A stretch of 64,000 nucleotides of DNA, taken from an uncultured Bacteroidia bacterium. Lineage in GTDB: Bacteria > Bacteroidota > Bacteroidia > Bacteroidales > UBA932. The stretch covers positions 35,332-99,331 of the forward strand of contig CACZMF010000007.1 in NCBI GenBank assembly GCA_902782225.1. The letters run 5' to 3'. Shown here in pieces: positions 49,814-58,184 of this stretch (position 1 is the stretch's first letter; each line of letters begins with the position of its first letter). The position numbers and the translations under genes were made by a program. The notes beneath the pieces are model-generated. The model was not told where the DNA came from and searched no databases. It saw nothing but the letters and a program-made list of their open reading frames with translations.

Positions 49814-51949
49814 CTACTCCCGGACCAGGATGAAGTGGGAGTAGAGGTGGCGCTCGCCGGCGTGGTCGTAGCGCTTGTTGTCGGTGGGGTAGTTGACGAC
49901 GTGGGTGGCGGGGTCGCCCTGGCCCTCGATGCAGAGGGTGGAGGAGCCGCCGCCGTCCATGTTGAGGGCGTAGCGGGGGTTGAAGTTGGCCTTCAGGAAG
50001 CGGGTGAGTTCGCGGCAGGTCATGCCTTCGCTGACTCCTGCCCTGCGGCCGTCCACCACGACCATCAGCAGATGGTTGTCGGCGGTCAGCGCTACGGCGG
50101 TGCGGGGATGGCGCACGCCCTGGTGGCGCTTGCCGTCTTCGTAGTTGAATTCCTTGAGGGCGTCCTCATTGTAGAATCCGGCGAAACTCTCGCCCACGGG
50201 CACGTAGTCGTCGATGAGCATAGGAGAGCTGGTGAATATGTTCGGCGCGGTGCAGGAAGAGTAGAACTTCCGTATACCGGCCAAGTCCTTGCCCTTGCCG
50301 TCGTAGGATATGCTCACGCTGCGGCCGTCGGTGCAGATGGCCCCCTCGCTCTTCCACTGCGGCACGCCGGAGTCCATCACGGCGCCGTTCGGCACCACGG
50401 AGTAGTAGTCGCCGTCCACCTTGAGCACCACGGAAGCGGGCTCGTAGCACGCATTCATGGCCACCACAGCGCCGCGCTCCTTCATCACCTGCGAGGTCGG
50501 TTTGGCCTCCGCCGTGTAGTTGAACTTCAGGGCGCAGCCGGGCACGGACATGTCCCAGTCCGCCACATACACGTGCTGCACGCTGCCGGACACGGGATCG
50601 GCGCCGTGGAACTCCCTGTACACCACGCCCGGAGCCACATCGGTAGCCTTCCAGGCCTGCCTGCCCATACGGGACACGAAGCGGTCCACGCGGCCGGCAA
50701 GGTAGTCCCGCACGTCGGCCCACCTGTAGTACGGTCCGGAAACGGCCTCAAGCCGCCCGAGGCGCACTTCCTCCCCGTTCAGCAGGAACTTCACGAGCAC
50801 GTCGCCCGGCTTGTTCTTCCTGGGGGCGTAGAACACCATCTGGATGTTGGTGGACATGGGGGAACGGAAGGTCTGGAAATAATAGACAAGGTCGTCGGCC
50901 GCCTCCGGAATATGGTCGAAGTCGTCGATGTCCATGATCATCAGCAGGGCCATCAGCACGTGGTCGTGGCCGAAACGAAGGTCGGCTCCGCGCACCCCGC
51001 CCATGAGCGCCGCATCGGCCTTCTCCACCATATCGTCCACGATGGAGCTGCAGGGCGTGCGGTAGGAGAAATACTCCCTGAAGCGTTCGTAATTATCAAT
51101 CTCCCAGAGGGTTGCGAATTCCTGCGGGGTCACCAGGCCGCTCAGGTCCAGGCGCTGCTCCTTCGGCAGGCTGTTCTGGCCGGCCACGAGCATATAGATG
51201 TTGAAAAACAGATCGTAGGGGTTGACGCTGCCCAGGCACGAGTCAGTATCCTTGAACACGCGGGCGAGTATGTCCTTGTAGCCCGGAAGGTGCCGCAGGA
51301 AAAAGGTCTCGGAGCTTTCGGGATACGGAAACGCGAGCGCCGGGCCCTTGTAGGCGAATATGTTGCGTCCCTGGTTGGGGCGGGTGGCCTGGATGTCCGT
51401 CTTGCCCTGATGCTCATAGACGGAGCTTTGGGGCGACAGGCGCGACAGAGCGGCGCAGCACGACGACATGCTCAGTATCGACCGCACGCTGGACGAGGAG
51501 CACGCATCCACCACGCTCCCCTTCCCGAACACGGTGGGGAAACTCTTCACCATGATTTCAGCTATCCTCTGCTGTTGCTCCCAGCCTATGGGCGTGAGGT
51601 CGCCCACGCGGTAGCGGACGTTGTCCCAGAACGGCTGCACGCGCTCCAGCAGCGCCTCACCGTAGGGCGTCAGGTTATCCTGCCTGCGGCCTTCCGAAAG
51701 GAGGTTGAAGAACACCGTGTAGGCCGACTCCGTGTAGGCGTAACGGGAGCCGTGGCGCCCGTAGTGGCTGATATACACGGCCTCGTAGCCCTTGGGGGCG
51801 GGCGTGGATGCCTTTGGGGTGAAATCATAGAGGCCGTCGAGGCCGGAAGCCTTGTTCCAGTCGGAAAGCACTTCCTCGCGTACGCCGGTGCGCTGAGCAA
51901 ACGCCGCCGCGCTCCACAATGCCAGACAAATCAGGATAACTCTTTTCAT
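49814..51949 (-). CDS. Histidine acid phosphatase - NAGPA phosphodiester glycosidase fusion
   Basis: An exported 711-aa protein with signal peptide (MKRVILICLALWSAAAFAQ). Residues about 40-420 are a histidine acid phosphatase of the phytase/MINPP type: nucleophile motif YISHYGRHGSRY, and the HD proton-donor motif in LRFGHDHVL. Residues about 460-711 resemble the NAGPA domain (phosphodiester alpha-N-acetylglucosaminidase), with PRTAVALT and MDGGGSSTL. In animals NAGPA removes GlcNAc from GlcNAc-P-mannose, exposing the phosphate that a phosphatase could then take. The frame continues to 52060 but I use ATG 51949 at the signal peptide. Last gene of the leftward operon. Confidence 0.87.
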   Translation of the reverse strand: MKRVILICLALWSAAAFAQRTGVREEVLSDWNKASGLDGLYDFTPKASTPAPKGYEAVYISHYGRHGSRYAYTESAYTVFFNLLSEGRRQDNLTPYGEALLERVQPFWDNVRYRVGDLTPIGWEQQQRIAEIMVKSFPTVFGKGSVVDACSSSSVRSILSMSSCCAALSRLSPQSSVYEHQGKTDIQATRPNQGRNIFAYKGPALAFPYPESSETFFLRHLPGYKDILARVFKDTDSCLGSVNPYDLFFNIYMLVAGQNSLPKEQRLDLSGLVTPQEFATLWEIDNYERFREYFSYRTPCSSIVDDMVEKADAALMGGVRGADLRFGHDHVLMALLMIMDIDDFDHIPEAADDLVYYFQTFRSPMSTNIQMVFYAPRKNKPGDVLVKFLLNGEEVRLGRLEAVSGPYYRWADVRDYLAGRVDRFVSRMGRQAWKATDVAPGVVYREFHGADPVSGSVQHVYVADWDMSVPGCALKFNYTAEAKPTSQVMKERGAVVAMNACYEPASVVLKVDGDYYSVVPNGAVMDSGVPQWKSEGAICTDGRSVSISYDGKGKDLAGIRKFYSSCTAPNIFTSSPMLIDDYVPVGESFAGFYNEDALKEFNYEDGKRHQGVRHPRTAVALTADNHLLMVVVDGRRAGVSEGMTCRELTRFLKANFNPRYALNMDGGGSSTLCIEGQGDPATHVVNYPTDNKRYDHAGERHLYSHFILVRE

Positions 51950-51981
51950 ATCTGTAAATTTAACAATAATCTCGCTTACAA

Positions 51982-53061
51982 TCACCTGCGCAGCGCCCGT
52001 TTCAGCACCGGCAGCACGGCCCCGGCAAAGCGCATTGCGCCGAGGTCCGTCAGGTGGCAACCGTCCACGGACGATTCGGCGTCGGCAAAAGAGGCCGTCG
52101 CTCCCGGGTCGGCAAAATAGACCCTCTTTTCTCCGGACTTCCGCAGGGAATCGTATAACTTCTTATAGGCGGCCATCCTCTGCCCCATCTCCTCCGCGGC
52201 CTTCCGGTCACACAGCAGATAGGAATAGCGGACCGCCTGCACAAAGACCACCGGCACATCCGGATGCGCATCCCGGAGGATACGGAAGAAAGCCTCCCCC
52301 CGCTCCTCTATCTGCGCCACTTTTGCATTCTCCACTGCAGCAATCACAAAGCACCCCGGATCGGGCACCGAAGCCATCAGGCGGGCGATTTCCAGATCGA
52401 AAAGCGCATTGCCGCTGAAGCCCAGGTTCACGAATTCACGGTCCAGCTCACGGCTCAGGATGCTGGTGTAGAGCATTCCGGGACGGGATACGCAGCCTCC
52501 CTGCGTGATGCTTGTTCCATACATCACGACGGGCCTGCCGCTACGCGGAGAAGGCACTTGCCCGGGCTCGACCGGATGTCCCTCCTCGGAGCCGATTTCC
52601 AGCGCCGACACCCCGTCGTACAGCGACAGATACAGCATATATTCACGCATCTGCGGCTCCATGCCGGACATGATCTTCCGTTCGGAGACGGCCTTCTTGA
52701 GCTCGGGCCTCGCTGCGGTCAGGAAACGCCACCCGCCATCGGACAGCACATACAGGTCAAGCCCCCGGGATCCCGTCGGGCTCATATGGTTCATTACGTG
52801 CGAAGTCGCTGATTCCCAGCGCACCCAGAGCGTCGGAGAGTCGGTGCGGAAGCGCACGTACAGGCCGGCAGAATTCTGGCCGAGCCGCCACACGGGGGGC
52901 CGGCACACGTCGGCAAGCGCTGCGGGAAGGCGCGAGTAGCGGCTCGCGGTCTCCTCCACCGCCTTGCCAAAGAGCGGCAGCGACGCCGCATCGGTCCACA
53001 CCTGCGCCCGAGAGGAAAGAGCGCAGCAAAGCAGGACAAGCAGCAATAGAGTCTTTTTCAT
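51982..53061 (-). CDS. SGNH/GDSL-type esterase with N-terminal jelly-roll domain
   Basis: An exported 359-aa hydrolase (signal peptide to SSRAQ). The first domain (about 25-165) carries the GxDLY motif (RGLDLYV) typical of the beta-sandwich before certain SGNH esterases. The catalytic domain has Ser in MYGTSITQGGC (block I), an NLGFSGNALFD block and DGCHLTDLG with the Asp/His pair. Such enzymes often remove acetyl groups from sugars. It stands between the two phosphatase genes, 7 nt and 32 nt from its neighbours, so it is in the same transcript. Confidence 0.9.
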   Translation of the reverse strand: MKKTLLLLVLLCCALSSRAQVWTDAASLPLFGKAVEETASRYSRLPAALADVCRPPVWRLGQNSAGLYVRFRTDSPTLWVRWESATSHVMNHMSPTGSRGLDLYVLSDGGWRFLTAARPELKKAVSERKIMSGMEPQMREYMLYLSLYDGVSALEIGSEEGHPVEPGQVPSPRSGRPVVMYGTSITQGGCVSRPGMLYTSILSRELDREFVNLGFSGNALFDLEIARLMASVPDPGCFVIAAVENAKVAQIEERGEAFFRILRDAHPDVPVVFVQAVRYSYLLCDRKAAEEMGQRMAAYKKLYDSLRKSGEKRVYFADPGATASFADAESSVDGCHLTDLGAMRFAGAVLPVLKRALRR

Positions 53062-53068
53062 ATGGCAC

Positions 53069-54397
53069 TTATTCCAAAATCCGGGCTTTTTCTTCGCTGA
53101 TGACGGGAAGATAATGCGCCTTGAAGTCTTCCCAGCTGTAGAATGTGTCCGCCACAGGGGTCAGGGGAAGGGAGGCTTCACGCTCGTTAAGAAGGACCTT
53201 GAGCAGCGTCTCCTTGCCGGGCTTCCGGTAGAAAATGAACTGTATGGAGCAGCCCATAGGGACGTTGTAGTCGGGGAAGATGGAAACTGCCTCCTCCAGG
53301 GAAGAAGTGCTGCGGCCAAAACCGTTGACGTCCAGCAGCGTAAGAAGGGGCATGACGCCAGAATCGTGGCCGAATCGGAGCCGGAGTTGCGTGGCCCCGG
53401 AACGCATGTCGGCATCGGCGGATTCGATGATCTGCTCCAGCGTCCAGCCGGCGTATCCGACGGCAAGACTCTCCGAGCCTTCGAAGCGTCCCATTTGCAG
53501 GAAGTGCCTTGCTGCGAGCACTTTCCATATCAGGAAAGACTCTTCTTCAGTCAGCACTCCCTCGAAGATATCAAGGTCTTCATCCATGCAGGGTGCGGAA
53601 AACACCACGCTGTGGAGAAATCGGATAAAGACTTCCGGGGTGGTCTTGAGCACATCCTGCACCACCTCCGGGCCGGAAAAGAAACGGGAGACTATATCCT
53701 TCCACGGCACCGTCGCGAACAAATAATCCTCCAGCGCCGCTTCGGCCTTCTCCCCCAGGCGGAAAGTGCCCCTGCGGTAGTATGGATTCAGGGAGAGCGA
53801 AGGCTGCAGCCAGGGTGCATACTCCGCTGAGGCGTCGGCGCTGATGTCGATATTCCTGTCCAGCGACTGGAGACTCGAAAGGAAGGACCACATGCTCATG
53901 ATCACCCTGGGAGCTTCAGTGGCCACGGCCTCGACGTGGGTCGGACCGCAGAACACTTGCGGGAAACGCCTGTACATACGCGCGGCGATGCCGCGATGCT
54001 GCTCCTTGCCCACTCCGGTCAGATTGCCTCCGTGGAGCCTTGCCTTACGGTAGAACGGTTCGTAACGGGAAAGCAGCTCCCGGCCGGCCCGGGTCAGCAC
54101 TTCCGCCTTTGCAGCTTTGGAGAGCCATACATACAGCGAATCGTATTCGCTGAAGCACCAGCGCGCTCCGTGCCGTCCGAAATGGCTGATATAAAACGGC
54201 TTATATCCGGCGGGCGGCGCCGTGGGAGCTGGCAGGGCCGAACTGTCATACACGTAGTAGACGCCCCCGGCCTTCTGCGGGTCCATCCGCACGGCTTCCG
54301 CCGGGGATTGGGGCTTGTATGAATTATCTGCTGCCGGGAGGCTTAAAGCCGCTGCTGCAGAAAGAATTATGGATAGGAGGAAGTGCCTGGTCGTCAT
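53069..54397 (-). CDS. Histidine acid phosphatase, exported
   Basis: A 442-aa phosphatase with a signal peptide (MTTRHFLLSIILSAAAALSLPA), of the histidine acid phosphatase/MINPP type. Nucleophile motif FYISHFGRHGARW and proton donor in RLRFGHDSGVMPLL. It is a paralog of the N-terminal half of the fusion protein at 49814, without the NAGPA part. The frame extends upstream to 54757, but that part lies within the GH20 gene and is out of its frame; ATG 54397 begins the signal peptide. Substrates of the group include inositol phosphates and sugar phosphates. Confidence 0.88.
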   Translation of the reverse strand: MTTRHFLLSIILSAAAALSLPAADNSYKPQSPAEAVRMDPQKAGGVYYVYDSSALPAPTAPPAGYKPFYISHFGRHGARWCFSEYDSLYVWLSKAAKAEVLTRAGRELLSRYEPFYRKARLHGGNLTGVGKEQHRGIAARMYRRFPQVFCGPTHVEAVATEAPRVIMSMWSFLSSLQSLDRNIDISADASAEYAPWLQPSLSLNPYYRRGTFRLGEKAEAALEDYLFATVPWKDIVSRFFSGPEVVQDVLKTTPEVFIRFLHSVVFSAPCMDEDLDIFEGVLTEEESFLIWKVLAARHFLQMGRFEGSESLAVGYAGWTLEQIIESADADMRSGATQLRLRFGHDSGVMPLLTLLDVNGFGRSTSSLEEAVSIFPDYNVPMGCSIQFIFYRKPGKETLLKVLLNEREASLPLTPVADTFYSWEDFKAHYLPVISEEKARILE

Positions 54398-54483
54398 AAG
54401 GAATCCTTTATTTTTCAAAATTACGAAAAATCCTATTCTATCCAAAGAGCGGAAAGCATTTCTCTTTCGCACCCGGCCGCCTC

Positions 54484-57400
54484 CTAGAAATCCACGGTGC
54501 TCCTGTAGTTGTAGCCCAGGACATCGTAGATGCCGAAGTGCTTGGAAACCACTGATTCCTTCAGGCGCGCATAGTCTTTCCGGGACTGCGGCGTCCACGC
54601 CACCTCGCTGATGGAGCCAAGGCGCGGCAGGAGCCTGAACTCCAGCTCGCTCAGCGAAGAGACGCTCTCGGTCCACATGCAGGCCTCGGTGCCCAGGAAG
54701 CGGGACTCCTGCTCCGCCGTGAGCCCGGTGCTGCCGTTGAGCGTGAGTGTGTAGCATTCATTCATCAGCACGTTGCTGCCGGCATCTCCCGCCGGATCCT
54801 GGCCATAGGACAGGTAGTGGGAGTAGCTGGGAGCCACGATGCCGCAGAGACCCGCCTTGACTGCGTTGAGGCCGTGGCCGGCCTGCGTCCATGATTCCAC
54901 GCATAGGCCGGGAAGGTCGGAAGGATTGAAATCGGAGTGGTTGCGGATGTCGGTCCAGACTTCCTGCCATCCTATCACCTTCTTGCCGTACTTGGCGGCA
55001 AGTCCGCACAGGTACTTTGTGAAGTGGTACTGCAGGCGCATCTTTTTCGTGACGCTTCCGTCGGTCTGAAGTCCAAGGCTCTGAATCAGGGCATTGCAGT
55101 CTTCACAGCCGTCCCATGTCGTGGTGTAACTAGCTCCTGCGCGGGTCTCGTCGCCGCCGAAGTGGAGATACTCCGAATCAGGGAACATCCGGGCCAGCTG
55201 CCGGACTATGTTGTCGAGCACGGCTGCGGTCTCGCCCGTAGTGGCCTTTGCCACGCAAAGCAGGTCCCTGTTGATGCCCGTCTTGGTCCACACCCCGAAA
55301 TCCCCGAAACTGCCGTGCGTGGTGCAGGCAAGCTCGTTGTGCGCATTGAGTATCGCGGCCGCATGCCCCGGAAGGTCAACTTCGGGCACCACTATAATGC
55401 AGCGCTCATGGGCGTAGGCCACTATTTCAGCTATCTGCTCCCGGGTGTAGAAGCCGTTGTCGCGGTTCCAGCCCGGATACAGTATGGGATTCTGGCCACG
55501 GTAGGCGCCCAGCCTTGTCAGGGCGTCGTCGCCTTCTATCTCAACCCTCCACCCCTGGTCGTCCGTAAGATGCCAATGGAAGCGGTTGAGCTTGTAGATG
55601 GCCATGATATCCAGGTACTCCTTAATTTCATCCACCGGGAAGAAATGGCGGGACACGTCCAGGTGCAGGCCGCGCCAGACGAACCTGGGGGCGTCTTCGA
55701 TGGACAGGCAGGGCACGGTCCAGTCGGGCGCGACGGCGGCAGAACCATACACGGCGGAGGGCATCAGCTGCCTGAGCGTCTGCCAGGCGTAAAAAACGCC
55801 CGTGCGGCCAGAAGCCCGGATGACCACCCTGTCGGACGACACGTCGAGCTTGTAGGCCTCCTCGCCCAAAGCGCTGTCTTTCAATATATTGACGCCGCCC
55901 GCCCCGCCGCTGCCGGACGTGCTTTCCACCGTAGTGCCCAGCCTTGAAGCAATCAGGCCGGCAACATCTTCTCCGTCACCCCCGAAGGAAGTGTCGAAAC
56001 GGACCGCCGTCCCGTAGATGCTGAAGCTGCCGCTGCCGGGAGTGAGGGACGCAGGATACGGAATCAGGTGATAGGCGTAAGTCTGCTCAGGGTCATCTCC
56101 CCCGGAGCTGCCGGCGCCTATGATCACGGGGAACGGGGTGCTGAAATCCCACACGTCCGTGGGCCAGCTGCGGGGAGCCTCCTGCGCATGGGAGGAGACG
56201 CTGCCGCTCTCGGATGCCGCCTTGGCGTAGCAGTCGCTCACGCTGCCGCTGTTCGAGCCGCACAGGGGCAGGTCCGGGTTCCAAGACACGCACCCGATCA
56301 CGGTGGCACCTGAATTGACGGCGCCCACGAGGCCGCCTGCATCGCCGGAAGATGAAGGCGTGCCGGAAGCGTAACAATTACGCAGGGAGCCGGACAACCT
56401 GCCAACAAGGCCGCCCACGTTGTCGGAGCCGGACATATCGGCACGGGAGTAGGAATTCACCACCGCGGCTGCGGCATCCTGTATGCCGGTGATGCCGCCC
56501 ACGTCGTAGCTGGGAGAAGAGACGGTCACGTCCTGCTCCACTCCGCAGGCCGAAATAGTGCCGGCCTGATGCCAGCCGGCGATGCCGCCGACCCTGCGGT
56601 ACGAGCCGTGGACGGTGGTGTTGTCCACGAAACACAGGGAGCAGCCGGGAGCCTGCGAGGCAGTGCCGAGGCTGCCGAACATCCCGCCGGAAATGTCTTT
56701 ACCGCTGACGGAGCAGCCCGACACGCGGCAGCCCCGGATATCCGATGCAAAGCGCACATATCCGATCAGGCCGCCCACATAGTTGTTTTGGGAAGTGACG
56801 TCGCTGCCGGACACGACCACGTCCTTGACGGAGGTGCCGGCCTTCCTGATATTGCCGGCGAGGATGCCGCCCACGCCATTGAAATCGCCGCCGCCCACGT
56901 GGCAGCCGGTGATTGTGACCCCTTCCACAACGGCATCCTCACTGCCGCTGTTGCCGAGGTCGCCGGCAAGGATGCCGGAGGCTCCGGTGGTGGCGGTGAC
57001 GCTGGCCCCGGAGATGGTGAGGTCCCTCACCTGGCCGTTCAGGGTGGAGAAGAGGCCGGCCGGGTCGGTGCCACCAGCTACGGTGAAGCCGCTTAGCGTC
57101 TTGCCGCCTCCGTCAAGGCAGACATAGGCGCTCCTGGCATCCACTGGCGTCCAGGCGGCGCCCTCCATGTCCACGTCGGCAACCATCTTGAAGTGCGTCT
57201 TCTCACCTGCCGCCAGCAGGCCGGGCATGGCCTGCATCTGGTATTTGTCGGCGATGAGGTATGGGGCGGATGCGCTGCCGCTGTCGGCGGCTCCGGCATA
57301 ACGGTCCGTATTCCGGCAGTCCAGCCTGATTACGTGGAGCTTGCCGGAATCGAAGGAGCCGGCGGGAAGGAAGAAATAGCGTGAATACACGGTGTGGGCC

Positions 57401-58092
57401 GTGCCGGGGGCGTTGAAACGCACCAGCATTGCCGTGCCTGCGGGTATGGCCTGACTTCCGGCGGGAAGGTAGGCATAGAGGTCCAGGATGGAGTCCGCGC
57501 CTTCGTCGAGTTTCGCAGACAGGTTGATGGTCAGCGACTTGCCGCCGTTGTGGAAAATGGGCTCGCTGGCGGTGATATCCACGGAAGCGACGGAAGCCAC
57601 GGCTTCGGACGAAGGGAGCTTCGCCTGGATGCGCAGCACACTGGAGATGTCGGTAAAGGTCACGGTCGAGTAGCCGGGGATGTTTTCGGCAGACGCTATG
57701 TATTTCAGGTCACCGGTATCGCCGTCCTTTGGCTGAGTCTGTCCGGAATAGTTGACCGAGGCGTTCAGGACCGCCACGTCGTAGGATGCGGCGGTGATCT
57801 GCGGGCCGCTGAATCTGCCCTGCTTCTTGCCTATGCAGGAGGCATCCAGCACGAAGTCGCTGAATTGGCTGTGGTCTTCGTGGTCATATACCCGCAGTAT
57901 GTCTCCTTCCGCCCAGGCAAGGCTCATATATGGCTTCCCGTCCTTTTCTCCGGGGGTGAACGCCACCTTCGTGATGGCGTCTGAAAGGATTGCGCTGATA
58001 CTGACAGACCCGGAGGGTCCGTCTTCAGATTCCGGCTTTGCGCAGGAAACCGCGGCAAGAGCCGCAAGGCAAATGATCCACTTGTTTTTCAT
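54484..58092 (-). CDS. GLUG-repeat lipoprotein fused to GH20 beta-hexosaminidase
   Basis: A 1202-aa surface protein, lipobox AAVSC (Cys17). Residues about 25-270 form a fimbrillin-like domain (TKVAFTPGEKDG, LAWAEGDILRVYDHED); 280-650 carry GLUG-like repeats (GGLIGYVRFASDIRGC, GGIAGWHQAGTISAC, GGLVGRLSGSLRNC). The same module occurs alone in the next two upstream lipoproteins, whose ends (WDxS..xPKLK) resemble the WDFSTPFP join here. From about 680 is a GH20 N-terminal domain, then the catalytic barrel: WRGLHLDVSRHF, WHLTDDQGWR, and the Asp-Glu pair in HFGGDET. It would release terminal GlcNAc/GalNAc. Start ATG 58092; an upstream TTG is less likely. Confidence 0.92.
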   Translation of the reverse strand: MKNKWIICLAALAAVSCAKPESEDGPSGSVSISAILSDAITKVAFTPGEKDGKPYMSLAWAEGDILRVYDHEDHSQFSDFVLDASCIGKKQGRFSGPQITAASYDVAVLNASVNYSGQTQPKDGDTGDLKYIASAENIPGYSTVTFTDISSVLRIQAKLPSSEAVASVASVDITASEPIFHNGGKSLTINLSAKLDEGADSILDLYAYLPAGSQAIPAGTAMLVRFNAPGTAHTVYSRYFFLPAGSFDSGKLHVIRLDCRNTDRYAGAADSGSASAPYLIADKYQMQAMPGLLAAGEKTHFKMVADVDMEGAAWTPVDARSAYVCLDGGGKTLSGFTVAGGTDPAGLFSTLNGQVRDLTISGASVTATTGASGILAGDLGNSGSEDAVVEGVTITGCHVGGGDFNGVGGILAGNIRKAGTSVKDVVVSGSDVTSQNNYVGGLIGYVRFASDIRGCRVSGCSVSGKDISGGMFGSLGTASQAPGCSLCFVDNTTVHGSYRRVGGIAGWHQAGTISACGVEQDVTVSSPSYDVGGITGIQDAAAAVVNSYSRADMSGSDNVGGLVGRLSGSLRNCYASGTPSSSGDAGGLVGAVNSGATVIGCVSWNPDLPLCGSNSGSVSDCYAKAASESGSVSSHAQEAPRSWPTDVWDFSTPFPVIIGAGSSGGDDPEQTYAYHLIPYPASLTPGSGSFSIYGTAVRFDTSFGGDGEDVAGLIASRLGTTVESTSGSGGAGGVNILKDSALGEEAYKLDVSSDRVVIRASGRTGVFYAWQTLRQLMPSAVYGSAAVAPDWTVPCLSIEDAPRFVWRGLHLDVSRHFFPVDEIKEYLDIMAIYKLNRFHWHLTDDQGWRVEIEGDDALTRLGAYRGQNPILYPGWNRDNGFYTREQIAEIVAYAHERCIIVVPEVDLPGHAAAILNAHNELACTTHGSFGDFGVWTKTGINRDLLCVAKATTGETAAVLDNIVRQLARMFPDSEYLHFGGDETRAGASYTTTWDGCEDCNALIQSLGLQTDGSVTKKMRLQYHFTKYLCGLAAKYGKKVIGWQEVWTDIRNHSDFNPSDLPGLCVESWTQAGHGLNAVKAGLCGIVAPSYSHYLSYGQDPAGDAGSNVLMNECYTLTLNGSTGLTAEQESRFLGTEACMWTESVSSLSELEFRLLPRLGSISEVAWTPQSRKDYARLKESVVSKHFGIYDVLGYNYRSTVDF

Positions 58093-58127
58093 ATAGCACA
58101 AATATGCTGCTTTCAGCGCTGTTTTGC

Positions 58128-58169
58128 CATAATAGGCGTCGTCCCTTTGCAGGAGCGGCGCCTATTATG
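58128..58169. repeat. Hairpin between GLUG gene and GLUG-GH20 gene
   Basis: CATAATAGGCG (58128-58138) and CGCCTATTATG (58159-58169) are exact complements, with a 20-nt loop. No U run follows in either direction, so it may be an attenuator, RNA-stability hairpin or binding site rather than a standard terminator. It is 36 nt before the GH20 fusion start. Confidence 0.75.
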
Positions 58170-58184
58170 AAACGACATGGAAAA

